Origin: Parashewanella hymeniacidonis
GTDB lineage: Bacteria > Pseudomonadota > Gammaproteobacteria > Enterobacterales > Shewanellaceae
Direction of reading: 5' to 3'
NCBI RefSeq assembly: GCF_016900895.1
Contig: NZ_JAFEUN010000001.1
Span: 60,124-124,123, forward strand
Length of the DNA stretch: 64,000 bases
Shown here: positions 1-10,651 of the stretch, piece after piece
How positions within the stretch are numbered: position 1 is the first letter of the stretch
Layout: each line of letters starts with the position of its first letter
Position numbers and translations under genes: made by a program
The notes under the pieces: model-generated
The model's input: only the letters and a program-made list of their open reading frames with translations
The model's database searches: none
Told to the model about the DNA's origin: nothing

Positions 1-2329
1 TACCAAGTTCTTTCCATAATTGGAAACTCATGTGAGGTGTGATTGGATAGAGCAAACGAGTAATGGCTGCAAGTGCTTCGCCTATGATCGCTCTATCTTG
101 CTCAGATTCTTTTTTGGCTTTGGAAAGATGGTTCATCAGTTCCATTACTGAAGCAATCGCTGTATTGAACATCTGGCGACGACCAATATCATCGCTTACT
201 TTCTGAATCGTTTTATGCAATTCACGACGTAAGTTCTTTTGGTCGGCATTAAGTGCTGATTTATCCACAGCAGGAGTGTCACCTGCAGCGGTGTGATCAG
301 AGGCCAGTTTCCATAAACGTTTTAGGAAACGATGTGCGCCTTCAACACCAGACTCTTGCCACTCAAGCGTTAACTCTGGTGGAGAAGCAAACATCATAAA
401 TAGACGTACGGTATCTGCACCGTATTTTTCTACCATGACTTGTGGGTCAATACCGTTATTTTTCGATTTAGACATTTTGCTCATGCCAGTATAAACCAGC
501 TCGTTTCCGTCTTTATCGATAGCCTTAGTTACACGACCTTTGTCGTCTTTTTCTAGCTCGGCAACATCTTGAGGTGATACCCAAACTCGAGCACCTTTCT
601 CGTTGGTGTAGTAGTAAGCGTCTGCTAATACCATACCTTGAGTTAATAATTGTTTCGCTGGTTCGCTTGAATCAACAAGGCCTGCATCACGCAGTAACTT
701 GTGGAAGAAACGGAAGTAAAGCAAATGCATACAAGCGTGTTCAATACCGCCAATGTATTGGTCAACAGGTAACCAGTAATTTGCTTTCGCTGGATCAAGC
801 ATTTGATCAGCATGCGGTGAACAATAACGAGCATAATACCAACTTGATTCCATGAAAGTATCAAAAGTATCCGTTTCTGCCATTGCACTTTGACCATTGA
901 TGGTCAATTTCGCCCAGTCAGTATTCGCTTTAATTGGGCTTTGAACACCGTCCATTACCACGTCTTCAGGAAGCGTCAGCGGTAACTGTTCTTCAGGAAT
1001 TGGCATGACAGTGCCATCTTCTAACGTTGCCATTGGGATTGGTGCGCCCCAATAGCGTTGACGAGAAACACCCCAGTCACGTAAACGGAAGTTCACTTTA
1101 CGCTGACCTTTGTTTGCCGCTTCTAGCTTGCTGGCAATCGCATCAAACGCTTTTTCGAAATCTAAACCATCAAATTCGTCTGAATTAAACAACTCACCTT
1201 TTTCAGTGTAAGCCACTGCTGAAATATCTAACTCGCCTTCAGCAGGCTTGATTACACCTTTTAATGGCAAGTCATATTTGCCTGCAAACTCATAATCGCG
1301 TTGATCGTGAGCGGGTACTGACATCACTGCGCCTGTACCGTAGTTCATCAGTACGAAGTTTGCGGCCCATACTGGAACTTGCTCGCCCGTGATCGGGTGA
1401 GTTGCGTAGATACCTGTGAATACGCCTTTCTTTTCGATAGTCGCAATATCGGCTTCAGAGGTCGATGAGTTTTTACATTCTTCAATAAACGCCGATAATT
1501 CAGCGTTATCTTTTGCCGCTGCTTCTGCAAGTGGGTGACCCGCTGCGATAGCAACGTAAGTTACGCCCATTAATGTGTCTGGACGAGTGGTGTAAACGTC
1601 AAATGACTCATCACTGTCAGCAACATCAAACGTAATCTCAACACCTTCACTGCGGCCAATCCAGTTTCGCTGCATTGCTTTAACTTGATCAGGCCAATCT
1701 GGAAGGTTATCTAAATCATTCAAGAGTTCTTCAGCATAAGCGGTGATTTTGATGAACCACTGCGGGATATCTTTTTGCTCAACCGGAGTATCACAACGCC
1801 AGCAGCAACCATCTTGTACTTGCTCATTTGCGAGAACAGTTTGATCGTTCGGACACCAGTTTACTGAAGCGGTTTTCTTGTAAACCAAGCCTTTTTCGTA
1901 AAGCTTAGTGAAGAACCATTGCTCCCAGCGGTAGTACTCAGGTGTGCAAGTTGCAATTTCACGACTCCAATCGTAACCAAAGCCGAGCATTTTTAGCTGG
2001 TTTTTCATGTAATTGATGTTTTCATACGTCCAAGGTGCTGGAGCCGTTTTATTGTTGATCGCAGCGTTTTCAGCGGGTAGACCGAAAGAGTCCCAACCAA
2101 TCGGTTGCAGAACATTTTTACCTTGTAGACGTTGATAGCGAGCAACTACATCACCAATGGTGTAGTTACGTACGTGCCCCATGTGCAGTCTGCCTGAAGG
2201 ATATGGAAACATAGATAAGCAATAGAACTTCTCTTTGTTTGTATCTTCAGTGACTTCAAAGGTTTTTTTGTCAGCCCAGTGCTGTTGCACGTTAGCTTCG
2301 ATTTCTAAATGATTATATTGCTCTTGCAT
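1..2329 (-). CDS. leuS: Leucyl-tRNA synthetase, 3' end outside the window
   Basis: Class I aminoacyl-tRNA synthetase charging tRNA-Leu in the cytoplasm. The reverse-strand frame is open from the ATG at 2329 to the window edge (776 codons), so the C-terminal anticodon-binding end is missing here. Visible landmarks are the N-terminal start [18 protein letters not shown], the HIGH-type signature in [13 protein letters not shown], a zinc/editing region with [17 protein letters not shown], the editing-domain stretch [12 protein letters not shown], and the KMSKS loop [14 protein letters not shown]. It is transcribed away from the zinc-ribbon gene at 2476. Identification is secure from these motifs; only completeness is unknown. 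Confidence 0.97.
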   Translation of the reverse strand, partial: MQEQYNHLEIEANVQQHWADKKTFEVTEDTNKEKFYCLSMFPYPSGRLHMGHVRNYTIGDVVARYQRLQGKNVLQPIGWDSFGLPAENAAINNKTAPAPWTYENINYMKNQLKMLGFGYDWSREIATCTPEYYRWEQWFFTKLYEKGLVYKKTASVNWCPNDQTVLANEQVQDGCCWRCDTPVEQKDIPQWFIKITAYAEELLNDLDNLPDWPDQVKAMQRNWIGRSEGVEITFDVADSDESFDVYTTRPDTLMGVTYVAIAAGHPLAEAAAKDNAELSAFIEECKNSSTSEADIATIEKKGVFTGIYATHPITGEQVPVWAANFVLMNYGTGAVMSVPAHDQRDYEFAGKYDLPLKGVIKPAEGELDISAVAYTEKGELFNSDEFDGLDFEKAFDAIASKLEAANKGQRKVNFRLRDWGVSRQRYWGAPIPMATLEDGTVMPIPEEQLPLTLPEDVVMDGVQSPIKANTDWAKLTINGQSAMAETDTFDTFMESSWYYARYCSPHADQMLDPAKANYWLPVDQYIGGIEHACMHLLYFRFFHKLLRDAGLVDSSEPAKQLLTQGMVLADAYYYTNEKGARVWVSPQDVAELEKDDKGRVTKAIDKDGNELVYTGMSKMSKSKNNGIDPQVMVEKYGADTVRLFMMFASPPELTLEWQESGVEGAHRFLKRLWKLASDHTAAGDTPAVDKSALNADQKNLRRELHKTIQKVSDDIGRRQMFNTAIASVMELMNHLSKAKKESEQDRAIIGEALAAITRLLYPITPHMSFQLWKELG

Positions 2330-2475
2330 CAATGATTTCTTCCGGCGAAAGCTGTAAATTTGATCTAGACCCTAGATAGGTCTAGGAAATAGGCATAGGA
2401 TAAACTATAAGAGGCTACGCTTGAACTATAAATTCGTGTTTTCTTGATGAATCATTTGAATGTGGAGTAACGAGT

Positions 2476-2976
2476 ATGAGCAAAAGAAGCAATGCATTAC
2501 TAGAGCTTTACCAAGACTTAATATCGCAAGTAAAAGCTGAGTACGAAAAGGACAATTCATTAACCGCTAAAGATCTTTATCAATCGGTAGCTCAAGGTAA
2601 GCAGTTTCTTACGCTGAAAGCGGGTGCTGATGAACAAGAACTTAATCTCGTCGAAGACTTTCTGAAACGAGATATCGCTACGTTTCTCAATCAACAAAAT
2701 GATAAAAATCTCGCAGTAAGCCCTACAGTCTTGGCGCTTGAAAGCACACTTTGGCATTGGTTAGGCGAAATTTCAGACCGGAGCCAAGTCGAGTGGCATG
2801 AACTTGCCAATGAATTTAAGCATCACGGCTTTTATCATGCAGGTGAAATTGTCAGTCAGGGACGAATGGTGTGTAATGGTTGTGGCCATGAAACTAAAGT
2901 GGAATTTGCTTCTGAAATATCAAGCTGCCCTGAATGTGATGGTGAAGAGTTTAGCCGGGAAGCGTTGAATCCTTAA
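2476..2976 (+). CDS. ybeL: Zinc-ribbon protein of the YbeL/DUF1451 family
   Basis: A 166-residue soluble protein with a long helical N-terminal part and a C-terminal zinc ribbon made of two CxxC pairs (CNGCGHE near residue 134 and CPECDGE near 153). This architecture matches the YbeL (DUF1451) family, whose members commonly sit beside leuS; their molecular role is not established. The ATG follows GGAG at 2464. It is divergent from leuS with about 146 bp between the starts, which must hold both promoters, although I could not pick convincing boxes. The family assignment is based on the ribbon plus the neighbourhood. Confidence 0.85.
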   Translation: MSKRSNALLELYQDLISQVKAEYEKDNSLTAKDLYQSVAQGKQFLTLKAGADEQELNLVEDFLKRDIATFLNQQNDKNLAVSPTVLALESTLWHWLGEISDRSQVEWHELANEFKHHGFYHAGEIVSQGRMVCNGCGHETKVEFASEISSCPECDGEEFSREALNP

Positions 2977-2988
2977 CTTCGACTTTTA

Positions 2989-3088
2989 AGCTAGAAGAAT
3001 TGTGCGTTCTCAACGAACAATAAACATATTCCTTTCGAGGTTTTTAAATGTGTTTATTAACACTGTTGAAACGAACATTCTTCTAGCT
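2989..3088. repeat. 100-bp imperfect palindrome between convergent genes
   Basis: The ends are near-perfect inverted repeats (AGCTAGAAGAAT at 2989 and ATTCTTCTAGCT ending at 3088). Inner parts also pair (AATAAACA with TGTTTATT), so most of the stretch can fold into one long hairpin. It fills the gap between the stops of the zinc-ribbon gene and preA. It may be a bidirectional terminator or a small relic mobile element; there is no clear T-tract. Confidence 0.6.
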
Positions 3089-3101
3089 ATGACCTACTTT
3101 A

Positions 3102-4367
3102 TTACTTAAATGGATTTTTAGGATGTTGAGTCCAATTTACTGCTGGCTTGCCTGTTTCCTGTTTCACCATAGTGATGCAGTCTTCGACTGGACACGTGAT
3201 TTGACATAAATTGCAACCGACACACTCTTTGTCAATGACGGAGAAACTTCTGCTTCCATCTGAGTTGCTTGTCATTGAAATCGCTTGATGGGCTGTATCT
3301 TCACAAGCCGCATAACAACGGCCACATTCGATACAAGCGTTTTGATCGATGTCAGCAATGATTTGGTAGTTAAGATCTAAATATTTCCAGTCAGTGAGTT
3401 GAGGCACTGCTTTTCCACGAAAGTCTTCAGTTGATTTATAACCTTTTGAATCCATCCAGTTTGATAGACCGTCACATAAGTCTTCAATGATTTTAAAGCC
3501 ATAAAGCATAGCTGCGGTGCATACTTGAACGTTACCAGCGCCAAGAGCCATAAATTCTGCTGCGTCTTTCCAAGTAGTCACGCCACCTATGCCGGATATT
3601 GGAAGTTTGGCTGTGTCAGCGTTTCTTGAAATCTGACCAACCATATTAAGCGCAATGGGTTTGACTGCTGAACCGCAATATCCACCACTAGTAAATTGAC
3701 CGCCAACAGTCGGTGCTCCGGCCATATTATCAAGATCAATTTGTGTAATTGAATTAATGGTATTAATAAGTGAAACGGCATCTGCACCGCCGTTCTTGGC
3801 TGCTGTAGCTGACAATAAAATATTGGTGATATTAGGGGTTAATTTTACAATCACTGGCATATCGCAGTGTTTTTTACACCAAGAGGTCACCATTTCAACG
3901 TACTCAGGCACTTGGCCTACTGCAGCACCCATTCCACGTTCGGGCATACCATGTGGGCAACCAAAGTTTAATTCGATACCGTCGGAGCCAGTATCTTCAA
4001 CTCTTCTTAAGATGTCTTGCCAGCTTTTTTCTTCGCAAGGTACCATTAAGGAGGTGACAACCGCTCTGTCTGGCCAATCAATTTTAGTCTGCTTTATTTC
4101 ATCAAGGTTGATTTGTAACGGTCTGTCACTGATCAACTCAATGTTGTTGATTCCCAGAATTTCGCCTGACTTGCTTTTATGCGCAGAATACCGAGAGCTC
4201 ACATTAACAGGCTCAGGATCTTCGCCAAGCGTTTTCCAAACGACGCCACCCCAGCCAGCTTCGAATGCTCGATAGACATTATAAGCCTTATCTGTTGGAG
4301 GGGCGGAAGCTAACCAAAACGGATTCGGGGACTTAATGCCAAGGAAGTTATTGCTTAAATCAGCCAT
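3102..4367 (-). CDS. preA: NAD-dependent dihydropyrimidine dehydrogenase subunit PreA
   Basis: A 421-residue FMN TIM-barrel subunit that, with PreT, interconverts uracil/thymine and their 5,6-dihydro forms. The barrel holds the family motifs LNFGCPHGMPERGMG and TSGGYCGSAVKPIAL. The C-terminus carries two ferredoxin-type 4Fe-4S motifs, CIECGRCYAAC and CVGCNLCQITCP, so electrons can pass from PreT through these clusters to the barrel. It begins 4 bp after the preT stop, indicating one transcript and probably coupled translation. No other pyrimidine-catabolism gene (dihydropyrimidinase or beta-ureidopropionase) lies in the window, so reductive degradation is either encoded elsewhere or this pair only recycles pyrimidines. 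Confidence 0.93.
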   Translation of the reverse strand: MADLSNNFLGIKSPNPFWLASAPPTDKAYNVYRAFEAGWGGVVWKTLGEDPEPVNVSSRYSAHKSKSGEILGINNIELISDRPLQINLDEIKQTKIDWPDRAVVTSLMVPCEEKSWQDILRRVEDTGSDGIELNFGCPHGMPERGMGAAVGQVPEYVEMVTSWCKKHCDMPVIVKLTPNITNILLSATAAKNGGADAVSLINTINSITQIDLDNMAGAPTVGGQFTSGGYCGSAVKPIALNMVGQISRNADTAKLPISGIGGVTTWKDAAEFMALGAGNVQVCTAAMLYGFKIIEDLCDGLSNWMDSKGYKSTEDFRGKAVPQLTDWKYLDLNYQIIADIDQNACIECGRCYAACEDTAHQAISMTSNSDGSRSFSVIDKECVGCNLCQITCPVEDCITMVKQETGKPAVNWTQHPKNPFK

Positions 4368-4371
4368 TAGG

Positions 4372-5730
4372 TTAGCCTTCTGAATGAGTGATGAGCGATT
4401 GATGAATTGAATCTGCAGCTTGTTTACCGTGAGCTACTGCTTGGACGGTTAAATCTTCGCCAAGATTGATACAGTCTCCTCCAGCCCAAACATTGTTAAG
4501 TGACGTTTTTAAGTTGTCATCAACATAGATTTTTCCATGTTCGATTTGAGGGCGTTGATTGCCATGGAAGCATGCATCATCAAATGATTGACCAATGGCT
4601 TTATAGACAGAATCTGTTTGTACTGTGAAGTAAGAGCTTGTTCCTTTGAGCTTATTCTGTTTATCAAGCTCAGTGACTTCAAATTCTATGGCTTTAATTT
4701 TATTGTTCTCCACTTGAAGTTTATGTGGTTGAGCCCAAGTAATGATTTTTACACCATTTTGTTTAGCAAAAGCCTGCTCTTTAGTCGTCGCAGACATTTG
4801 TGCAGTGCCTTTACGGTAAACGAGTGTGACGTTTTCAGCACCCAATCGTTTAGTTTGGCAGGCCACATCAATTGCAGTATTTCCTGCGCCAATCACGACG
4901 ATATCTCCTCCAATATTAAGTTTGGTTAGATCTTCAGCCTGCCTCAAATCTGAAATGAAATTGAGGCTATCAAACATGCCATCGCAATTTTCGTTTTCCA
5001 TGCCAAGTTGGTTCCCTTTCGTTAGGCCGAGACTCAAGAACACAGCATCAAAATCATGCCTTAATTCATCGAGTTGAATATTGTCGCCCAACTGGAAACC
5101 TGTTTTTAATTCAATGCCACCCACGCCTAAAATAAACTTAAGTTCTTTTTGAGCAAAATTATCGACAAGCTTGTATTTAGCAATGCCATACTCGTTCAAG
5201 CCCGCACCCTTTGGTTGTTTGTCAAAAATAGTTACTTGATGACCCAATTGAGCGAGTTGGTGAGCGCAAGCTAGACCAGCAGGCCCAGCACCTACAATAG
5301 CGATACGTTTATTCGACGATTTATTTCGAACATAGGGATGTGATTGAGGGTTATAGTGATCGATGGCGTGCCGTTGTAATTTTCCAATTTTTACGGGTGC
5401 TAATTCGGGCTCATGGTTTCTAACGCAAGCGCCTTCACATAAAATTTCTGTAGGACACACTCGTGCACAGCTACCGCCGAGTATATTTGAGTCGAGTATT
5501 GTTTTTGCTGCGCCGTTTAAATTGCCGTCTGCAATTCTTTGAATAAAAGAAGGGATATTAATTTTTGTAGGGCAAGCTGAAATGCAGGGTGCATCTTCAC
5601 AGTAAAGGCATCGGTTAGCTTCAATTTTTGCTTGGTAGCTAGAAAGCGCAGGTTTTATATCTTCGAAATTTTGCTTTAATTCTTTTTGATTTAATTGGTA
5701 CTTAGTTTTTTTATTTCTCACACTAAACAC
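4372..5730 (-). CDS. preT: NAD-dependent dihydropyrimidine dehydrogenase subunit PreT
   Basis: A 452-residue flavoprotein resembling the small subunit of glutamate synthase: an N-terminal Fe-S region (CLYCEDAPCISACPTKI, then GSCARVCPTEILCEGAC), a first Rossmann motif for FAD (IVGAGPAGLACAHQLA near residue 145) and a second dinucleotide site for NAD(P)H (VVIGAGNTAIDVACQ near 276). It takes electrons from NADH and feeds PreA. The longest frame starts at a GTG at 5730 that lacks a good ribosome site; a second in-frame GTG lies at 5721 and no ATG is nearby, so the start is uncertain by a few residues. First gene of the preT-preA unit. Confidence 0.92.
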   Translation of the reverse strand: MFSVRNKKTKYQLNQKELKQNFEDIKPALSSYQAKIEANRCLYCEDAPCISACPTKINIPSFIQRIADGNLNGAAKTILDSNILGGSCARVCPTEILCEGACVRNHEPELAPVKIGKLQRHAIDHYNPQSHPYVRNKSSNKRIAIVGAGPAGLACAHQLAQLGHQVTIFDKQPKGAGLNEYGIAKYKLVDNFAQKELKFILGVGGIELKTGFQLGDNIQLDELRHDFDAVFLSLGLTKGNQLGMENENCDGMFDSLNFISDLRQAEDLTKLNIGGDIVVIGAGNTAIDVACQTKRLGAENVTLVYRKGTAQMSATTKEQAFAKQNGVKIITWAQPHKLQVENNKIKAIEFEVTELDKQNKLKGTSSYFTVQTDSVYKAIGQSFDDACFHGNQRPQIEHGKIYVDDNLKTSLNNVWAGGDCINLGEDLTVQAVAHGKQAADSIHQSLITHSEG

Positions 5731-5825
5731 TTTTTATGTCAATAAAAACAGAGTGTAGCAGCTTTATTTTGCTCTACTAGCTAAGTGTGAAGTTCTGTAA
5801 GTTTATATTAAGCTATTAATAGTGG

Positions 5826-6557
5826 TTAATTCTGTGATGAAGCGGCAACCACTTGGCTGTTATCAAGACTGAATATAATTTTACTGCCGCTTGTAAATAT
5901 GTTGCCTAATCTAGAGTCTGTACTGTGAAGCACTGAAAGGATTAATTCAGAGGTTTCTGTTGTTACATTACCTAAATCCACTGCACATAAGTAGTCACCG
6001 CATCTCACAGGTTGAGCGCCTATTGCGGCACCACGTTCAATAATCGATTGTAGAGCTTCATTGAGCTTGTTTTCTAACCTGACAATTTCGTTATTGGTAT
6101 TCAGCGAGTGCATGTTTAACATGACTTCATGGAAGTTTTCTGCAGACAACAACGCAATCATTGGCTCTAAAAGCGTGGCATCGGCTTTTTCGTCATAAAA
6201 CGTTTCTTTGAAATTTGAGTTTAGGGTGAAGATGGCGCATAGGCCTGAATCTGTTTCTTCTAAACAATAAGTGGTTTTGTTTTGTTTGCTAATGTCGTTA
6301 CTCTGAGCGCAGACAGCTTTAGTACTATCAAGACACTCATTATCATCCTCATTTGAGGCATGAGCGTCAGTGATTTTATTGATTGTTGAAGGTTCTAGTA
6401 AGCTTTTTGATCTTTCTAAAGGTTTGTCTTTAAATATGAGTTCATGTGAAACCGCTTTTGCTGTGCCATTTGACTCTACTTTTTTCACTCTATACAAAGA
6501 AAAAACGACGACAAAAAGAGAGATAGAAATCAGAGCTATAAAAATCCTTTTTTTCAT
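5826..6557 (-). CDS. Membrane-anchored protein of unknown function
   Basis: About 243 residues with one hydrophobic segment right after the start (KKRIFIALISISLFVVVFS), so either an uncleaved anchor or a signal sequence, followed by a polar exported domain. The domain contains a Cys-rich stretch (CLDSTKAVCAQ, then CLEETDSGLCAIF and VRCGDYLCAVDLG) that could form disulfides outside the membrane. I chose the ATG at 6557 because GGA lies five bases upstream; ATGs at 6563 and 6572 are also in frame. It stands alone between preT and lnt. I do not recognise the family. The paired cysteines and the anchor suggest a periplasmic location, which is inference. Confidence 0.65.
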   Translation of the reverse strand: MKKRIFIALISISLFVVVFSLYRVKKVESNGTAKAVSHELIFKDKPLERSKSLLEPSTINKITDAHASNEDDNECLDSTKAVCAQSNDISKQNKTTYCLEETDSGLCAIFTLNSNFKETFYDEKADATLLEPMIALLSAENFHEVMLNMHSLNTNNEIVRLENKLNEALQSIIERGAAIGAQPVRCGDYLCAVDLGNVTTETSELILSVLHSTDSRLGNIFTSGSKIIFSLDNSQVVAASSQN

Positions 6558-6629
6558 ATGCATCCATTTCAATTGATTCTATTCTCTACTCTCATTTAAA
6601 TAGTAAATATTGTCAACTAGACTAATTTA

Positions 6630-8180
6630 CTATCTAATGAGTTTTCTCATAATTCCAATGAAAATTAATACACCGCAAAACACTAGAATAGGCCATTGGC
6701 CCAACCGATAAAATAATGTTTCGCCCTTTATGAGCTTTATGTCTGCCCTTAAAACTCCTGTTTCAAACTGCGGTAGCTTTTCAGTGATTTTGCCATGCTC
6801 ATTCACTACAGCCGTTACACCATTATTGGTCGCTCTTACGAGTGGTCGACCCAATTCCAAAGCTCGCATTTGTGCTATCTGCATATGTTGTAATGGGCCG
6901 TTTGATGTCCCAAACCAAGCATCGTTTGAAACGGTCAGAAGTACGTCACTGTTAGCTTTAAGGTTTGCTCTCACTTGTTCTGGGAATGCGATTTCAAAGC
7001 AAATTGCAGTTGTGAAGTGATAACCTAAGGCTGTTAAATCTGGTTGCACATAATCACCGCGAGTAAAAGACGACATTGGTAAGTTAAATAAAGGCGCAAT
7101 GGGTCTTAGTATGTTTTGCAGTGGTACAAATTCACCGATAGGCAAAAGGTGATGTTTTTTGTATTGGTTTGCTCCATGCGCAACGTAATCACCATGAGCT
7201 TGCTGTTTATGTTCGCTGTTACCAAGCACAATCATTTGGTTGAAAAACTCATGATTTTTAAGGCCAATTATACCTGTAATAATTGCACTGTTATTTAATG
7301 TTGCAGCTTCATTTGCCGTTGCTAAGAACTGAGTAACATTCGGATCTAACTGCGGTGCAGGAATAGCGGCTTCAGGCCAGATGATGACATCCGCATTAAA
7401 GTTATCACGGGTCAAGTCCATGTATTTAATCATGGTCGGCCAAAGTGCATCAGGGCGCCATTTCGTACTTTGTGCAATGTTGCCTTGCACCATAGCGAGC
7501 TTAAATGACCTGCCATCTTCATGAATATTTGACAGTGATGGTGAGAACCAAGTGAGTAGAGCAACGATCGGAAAAGTAACAGCAAGCGGTATCAGCTTTC
7601 TTTGAAATAATAAGGCAATACAAGCCGCTACCAACATTAAAGTAAAGCTAAGGCCGAGGGCACCGATACTTGGCGCTAATTGTGAAACAGGACCTTCAGT
7701 TTGTGAATATCCAGCCCACAGCCAAGGAAATCCGTAAGCACCTAGGCCACGCAGCCATTCAAAGATTGTCCAAAGCGCTGGAAAGAATAGTAATGTATTT
7801 AAACTTGAACTTCGCTTGCTTGATAATTTTCGACTTAAGTAACCCACAAAAGCAGGAAACAGTGCTAAATACAGCGCCAATAAAGCCATTAAAAGCATCG
7901 AGCCAATAAGCGGAATACCGCCGTATTCAGACATGCTCACATGAACCCAACTGATCCCTACGGCAAAATAGCCAAAGCCAAAGCTAAGCCAGTACTTAAA
8001 ACTCGATTTGGCTGAAAAAGACTTTGACTGCCAGAGCGAAAATGCAAAGGCAAAAGGAAGGATTATCCAGATATTATAAGGCGCAAAGGATAACGTGCAG
8101 CTGGCACCAGCTAAAAAAGCGGCCACTAAGTGGAGTAACTTGTGGCCGTTTTCAGATTCAGTTCTAAAAATATTAGACAT
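6630..8180 (-). CDS. lnt: Apolipoprotein N-acyltransferase
   Basis: A 516-residue inner-membrane enzyme adding the third acyl chain to the N-terminal cysteine of lipoproteins. The N-terminal third is a series of transmembrane helices; the C-terminal half is a nitrilase-like domain with the Glu-Lys-Cys triad visible in IIWPEAAIPAP, KKHHLLPIGEFVP and TAICFEIAFPE. A last hydrophobic helix (WPILVFCGVLIFIGIM) closes the protein. The start overlaps the corC stop by 8 bp, so it is translated as the end of the phoH-ybeY-corC-lnt unit, the usual arrangement. Confidence 0.96.
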   Translation of the reverse strand: MSNIFRTESENGHKLLHLVAAFLAGASCTLSFAPYNIWIILPFAFAFSLWQSKSFSAKSSFKYWLSFGFGYFAVGISWVHVSMSEYGGIPLIGSMLLMALLALYLALFPAFVGYLSRKLSSKRSSSLNTLLFFPALWTIFEWLRGLGAYGFPWLWAGYSQTEGPVSQLAPSIGALGLSFTLMLVAACIALLFQRKLIPLAVTFPIVALLTWFSPSLSNIHEDGRSFKLAMVQGNIAQSTKWRPDALWPTMIKYMDLTRDNFNADVIIWPEAAIPAPQLDPNVTQFLATANEAATLNNSAIITGIIGLKNHEFFNQMIVLGNSEHKQQAHGDYVAHGANQYKKHHLLPIGEFVPLQNILRPIAPLFNLPMSSFTRGDYVQPDLTALGYHFTTAICFEIAFPEQVRANLKANSDVLLTVSNDAWFGTSNGPLQHMQIAQMRALELGRPLVRATNNGVTAVVNEHGKITEKLPQFETGVLRADIKLIKGETLFYRLGQWPILVFCGVLIFIGIMRKLIR

Positions 8181-9033
8181 GCTCTTCGGGCAATTTCACT
8201 CGTAATTGAATTAGTCTGCGAGTATCTGCGTTGGTGACTTTAAATTCAACCCCTTGAATGGTAATTTCTTCATCTCGCTCAGGTAGATGACCAAAAGCAT
8301 GAGAAACTAACCCTCCAACGGTATCGAACTCTTCATCACTGAATTTAGTATTAAACTCTTCATTGAAGTCTTCAATTGCCGTTAAGGCTTTAACCAGGTA
8401 AACGGTGTTATTTACCCGACGGATTTCATTTTCATCTTCACTTTCGTGATCGAATTCGTCTTGGATTTCACCGACAATTTCTTCCAGAATATCTTCAATA
8501 GTGACTAACCCTGAAACGCCACCGTATTCGTCAACCACAATCGCCATATGATAGCGTTCGCTTCGGAATTCTTTAAGGAGGATGTCGACACGTTTACTTT
8601 CAGGCACAACAACCGCTGGACGGATCACTTTATCAATTGAAAAGGCTTCATCATTTTGATTAAAGCCAAACTTGATGAGATCTTTAGCAAGTAAGATACC
8701 TTCGATATGATCTTTATCGTCATTGATAACAGGGAAACGTGAGTGGGCAGAAGTAATGACAGTATTGAGTAGTGCTTCAATTGAGTCATCAATATTTAAG
8801 GTAACGATTTGAACCCGAGGGATCATGATATCGCGAACCCGCAGGTCGGATACTTCAAGCACACCTTTAATCATTTCTCGGGTGTCTTCAGTGATTAAAT
8901 CGCGTTGTTCAGCGTCATCAATGACTTCAACTAACTCTTCTCTATTTTGAGGCTCGCCCTGAAACATCTGGGTTACTTTATCAAACCAGCCTTTCTTATG
9001 GGCGCTGCTACTCGGGGGGATGTCGTCACTCAT
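8173..9033 (-). CDS. corC: CBS-domain protein CorC/YbeX
   Basis: A 286-residue soluble protein with two CBS domains (around residues 65-190, with DLRVRDIMIPRVQI beginning the first) and a C-terminal CorC/HlyC transporter-associated domain (DEFDTVGGLVSHAFGHLPERDEEI). The family is linked to magnesium/cobalt efflux and, for YbeX, to ribosome homeostasis. It has the acidic linker FDHESEDENEIRR between the parts. It lies 44 bp downstream of ybeY and overlaps lnt, fitting the conserved operon. Confidence 0.93.
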   Translation of the reverse strand: MSDDIPPSSSAHKKGWFDKVTQMFQGEPQNREELVEVIDDAEQRDLITEDTREMIKGVLEVSDLRVRDIMIPRVQIVTLNIDDSIEALLNTVITSAHSRFPVINDDKDHIEGILLAKDLIKFGFNQNDEAFSIDKVIRPAVVVPESKRVDILLKEFRSERYHMAIVVDEYGGVSGLVTIEDILEEIVGEIQDEFDHESEDENEIRRVNNTVYLVKALTAIEDFNEEFNTKFSDEEFDTVGGLVSHAFGHLPERDEEITIQGVEFKVTNADTRRLIQLRVKLPEEHV

Positions 9034-9077
9034 AGTTTTTCGCTTAACGTAACTCTAATGGATTTAGAGGCAGTTAA

Positions 9078-9533
9078 TTATTGCTCCTTATACGGATTTT
9101 CAAATCCTAGACTTTCAATTAATTGTGTTTCTAACGATTCCATTTCTTCGGCTTCGTTATCTTCAATATGGTCATACCCTAGCAGATGCAAACAGCCATG
9201 TACAACCATATGAGCCCAATGGGCTTTCAAGGTTTTTTTTTGCTGAATAGCCTCAGCTGCAACGACGTCTGCAGCAACGACTAAATCCCCTAAAAGAGGC
9301 AGTGATATGCCTGGTGGCACCTCGAATGGAAAAGACAATACGTTTGTTGGCTTGTCTTTTCCACGGTAAGCAGAGTTCAACTCTTGGCTTTCATCATTTT
9401 CGACGATACGAATCGTTAACTCTGCAGTGTCTCTATGATCTTTGAGAACTGCTGCTGCCCAAAGTTCAAAATCTGACTGAGAGGGTAAGTCAGAGGCTTG
9501 AGATGCAACTTGCAAATCTAAATCAAGCTTCAT
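9078..9533 (-). CDS. ybeY: Endoribonuclease YbeY, rRNA maturation factor
   Basis: A 151-residue metal-dependent RNase needed for 16S rRNA 3'-end maturation and ribosome quality control. The zinc site [11 protein letters not shown] (H-x3-H-x5-H) is intact near residues 112-122, and the upstream motif [14 protein letters not shown] is typical. The start overlaps the end of phoH by 11 bp, so translation is likely coupled. Confidence 0.96.
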   Translation of the reverse strand: MKLDLDLQVASQASDLPSQSDFELWAAAVLKDHRDTAELTIRIVENDESQELNSAYRGKDKPTNVLSFPFEVPPGISLPLLGDLVVAADVVAAEAIQQKKTLKAHWAHMVVHGCLHLLGYDHIEDNEAEEMESLETQLIESLGFENPYKEQ

Positions 9534-10569
9534 CTGTTTTGTCTTCTTGAGCCTTTTTCATGGCTTGCTCACGTCGAGCTTTTGCTGCTTGGATTTGCAT
9601 TTCGTGTTCTTCATAGGCCTCAACAACTCGTGCCACAACAGGGTGTCGAACAACATCGTGTGAAGCAAAAAAGTTAATACTGATTTCGTCAACTTTACTC
9701 AACACTTCTATGGCATGGCGTAAACCCGACTTGGTACTTTTCGGTAAATCGATTTGAGTCACGTCACCAGTGATGACCGCACGAGAATTGAAACCAATTC
9801 GGGTCAAGAACATTTTCATCTGTTCGACCGTAGTATTTTGGCTTTCATCAAGAATGATAAAGGCATCATTTAACGTTCGACCACGCATATAAGCAAGAGG
9901 TGCAACTTCAATGACGTTCTTTTCCATCAAACGTTCCACTTTTTCGAAACCAAGCATTTCAAACAGAGCATCATAAAGTGGGCGTAAATATGGGTCGACT
10001 TTCTGGCTTAAATCACCAGGTAGGAACCCAAGTTTTTCTCCAGCTTCAACGGCAGGGCGAGTTAATAAAATTCTACGAACTTCTTGACGTTCTAGTGCAT
10101 CAACGGCTGCAGCAACGGCAAGGTAAGTTTTACCCGTACCGGCAGGACCAACACCAAATGTAATGTCATGACGGACAATATTAGCGACGTACTGACGTTG
10201 ATTTGGATTTCGAGGCTTAACAACACCACGACGTGTCTTAATAAACAACTCTTTATCACCAGTGCTGTCATAAGCTTCAACAGATACCGCTTCTTGAATT
10301 GCGATATGAACCTGCTCAGGTTCCAAGTCTGGCGTGCTACCTTTTACTGGTTGCGTCTCGACATACAAATCTTTAAGTAGGTTGTTTGCAGTTAAACAAG
10401 CTTGAGGTTGACCAACAATAGTAAAGTGATTATCACGATAGCTGATTTCAATGCCTATTCGACGTTCTAACTGTTTAATGTTGTCATCGAAAGGACCACA
10501 AAGTGCGGCAAGACGGCGAGACTCAGCAGGCTCTAGGTACAAGTTCATTGTAGTTAGTTTACTGGACAA
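9523..10569 (-). CDS. phoH: PhoH-like ATPase (YbeZ)
   Basis: A 348-residue cytoplasmic P-loop ATPase. Walker A is [12 protein letters not shown] and Walker B is [10 protein letters not shown]; an N-terminal RNA-binding-like region precedes them. YbeZ works with YbeY in rRNA processing in related bacteria. I keep the TTG start at 10569 because GGAG stands six bases upstream of it; the ATG at 10548 (MNLYLEP) has no comparable site. It is the first gene of the phoH-ybeY-corC-lnt unit. Confidence 0.93.
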   Translation of the reverse strand: MSSKLTTMNLYLEPAESRRLAALCGPFDDNIKQLERRIGIEISYRDNHFTIVGQPQACLTANNLLKDLYVETQPVKGSTPDLEPEQVHIAIQEAVSVEAYDSTGDKELFIKTRRGVVKPRNPNQRQYVANIVRHDITFGVGPAGTGKTYLAVAAAVDALERQEVRRILLTRPAVEAGEKLGFLPGDLSQKVDPYLRPLYDALFEMLGFEKVERLMEKNVIEVAPLAYMRGRTLNDAFIILDESQNTTVEQMKMFLTRIGFNSRAVITGDVTQIDLPKSTKSGLRHAIEVLSKVDEISINFFASHDVVRHPVVARVVEAYEEHEMQIQAAKARREQAMKKAQEDKTDEA

Positions 10570-10651
10570 TCAGGGCTCCAAAATCAAGTATTGTTGTCAC
10601 ACCTGCGATTAACAGGTGCCCAGTGACTTTGAATCAAAAAAGAGCAAAGAC

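Noticed and set aside
5730..5825. Possible riboswitch or attenuator upstream of preT
   Set aside because: No stable stem or conserved aptamer elements are visible in the short A/T-rich leader.
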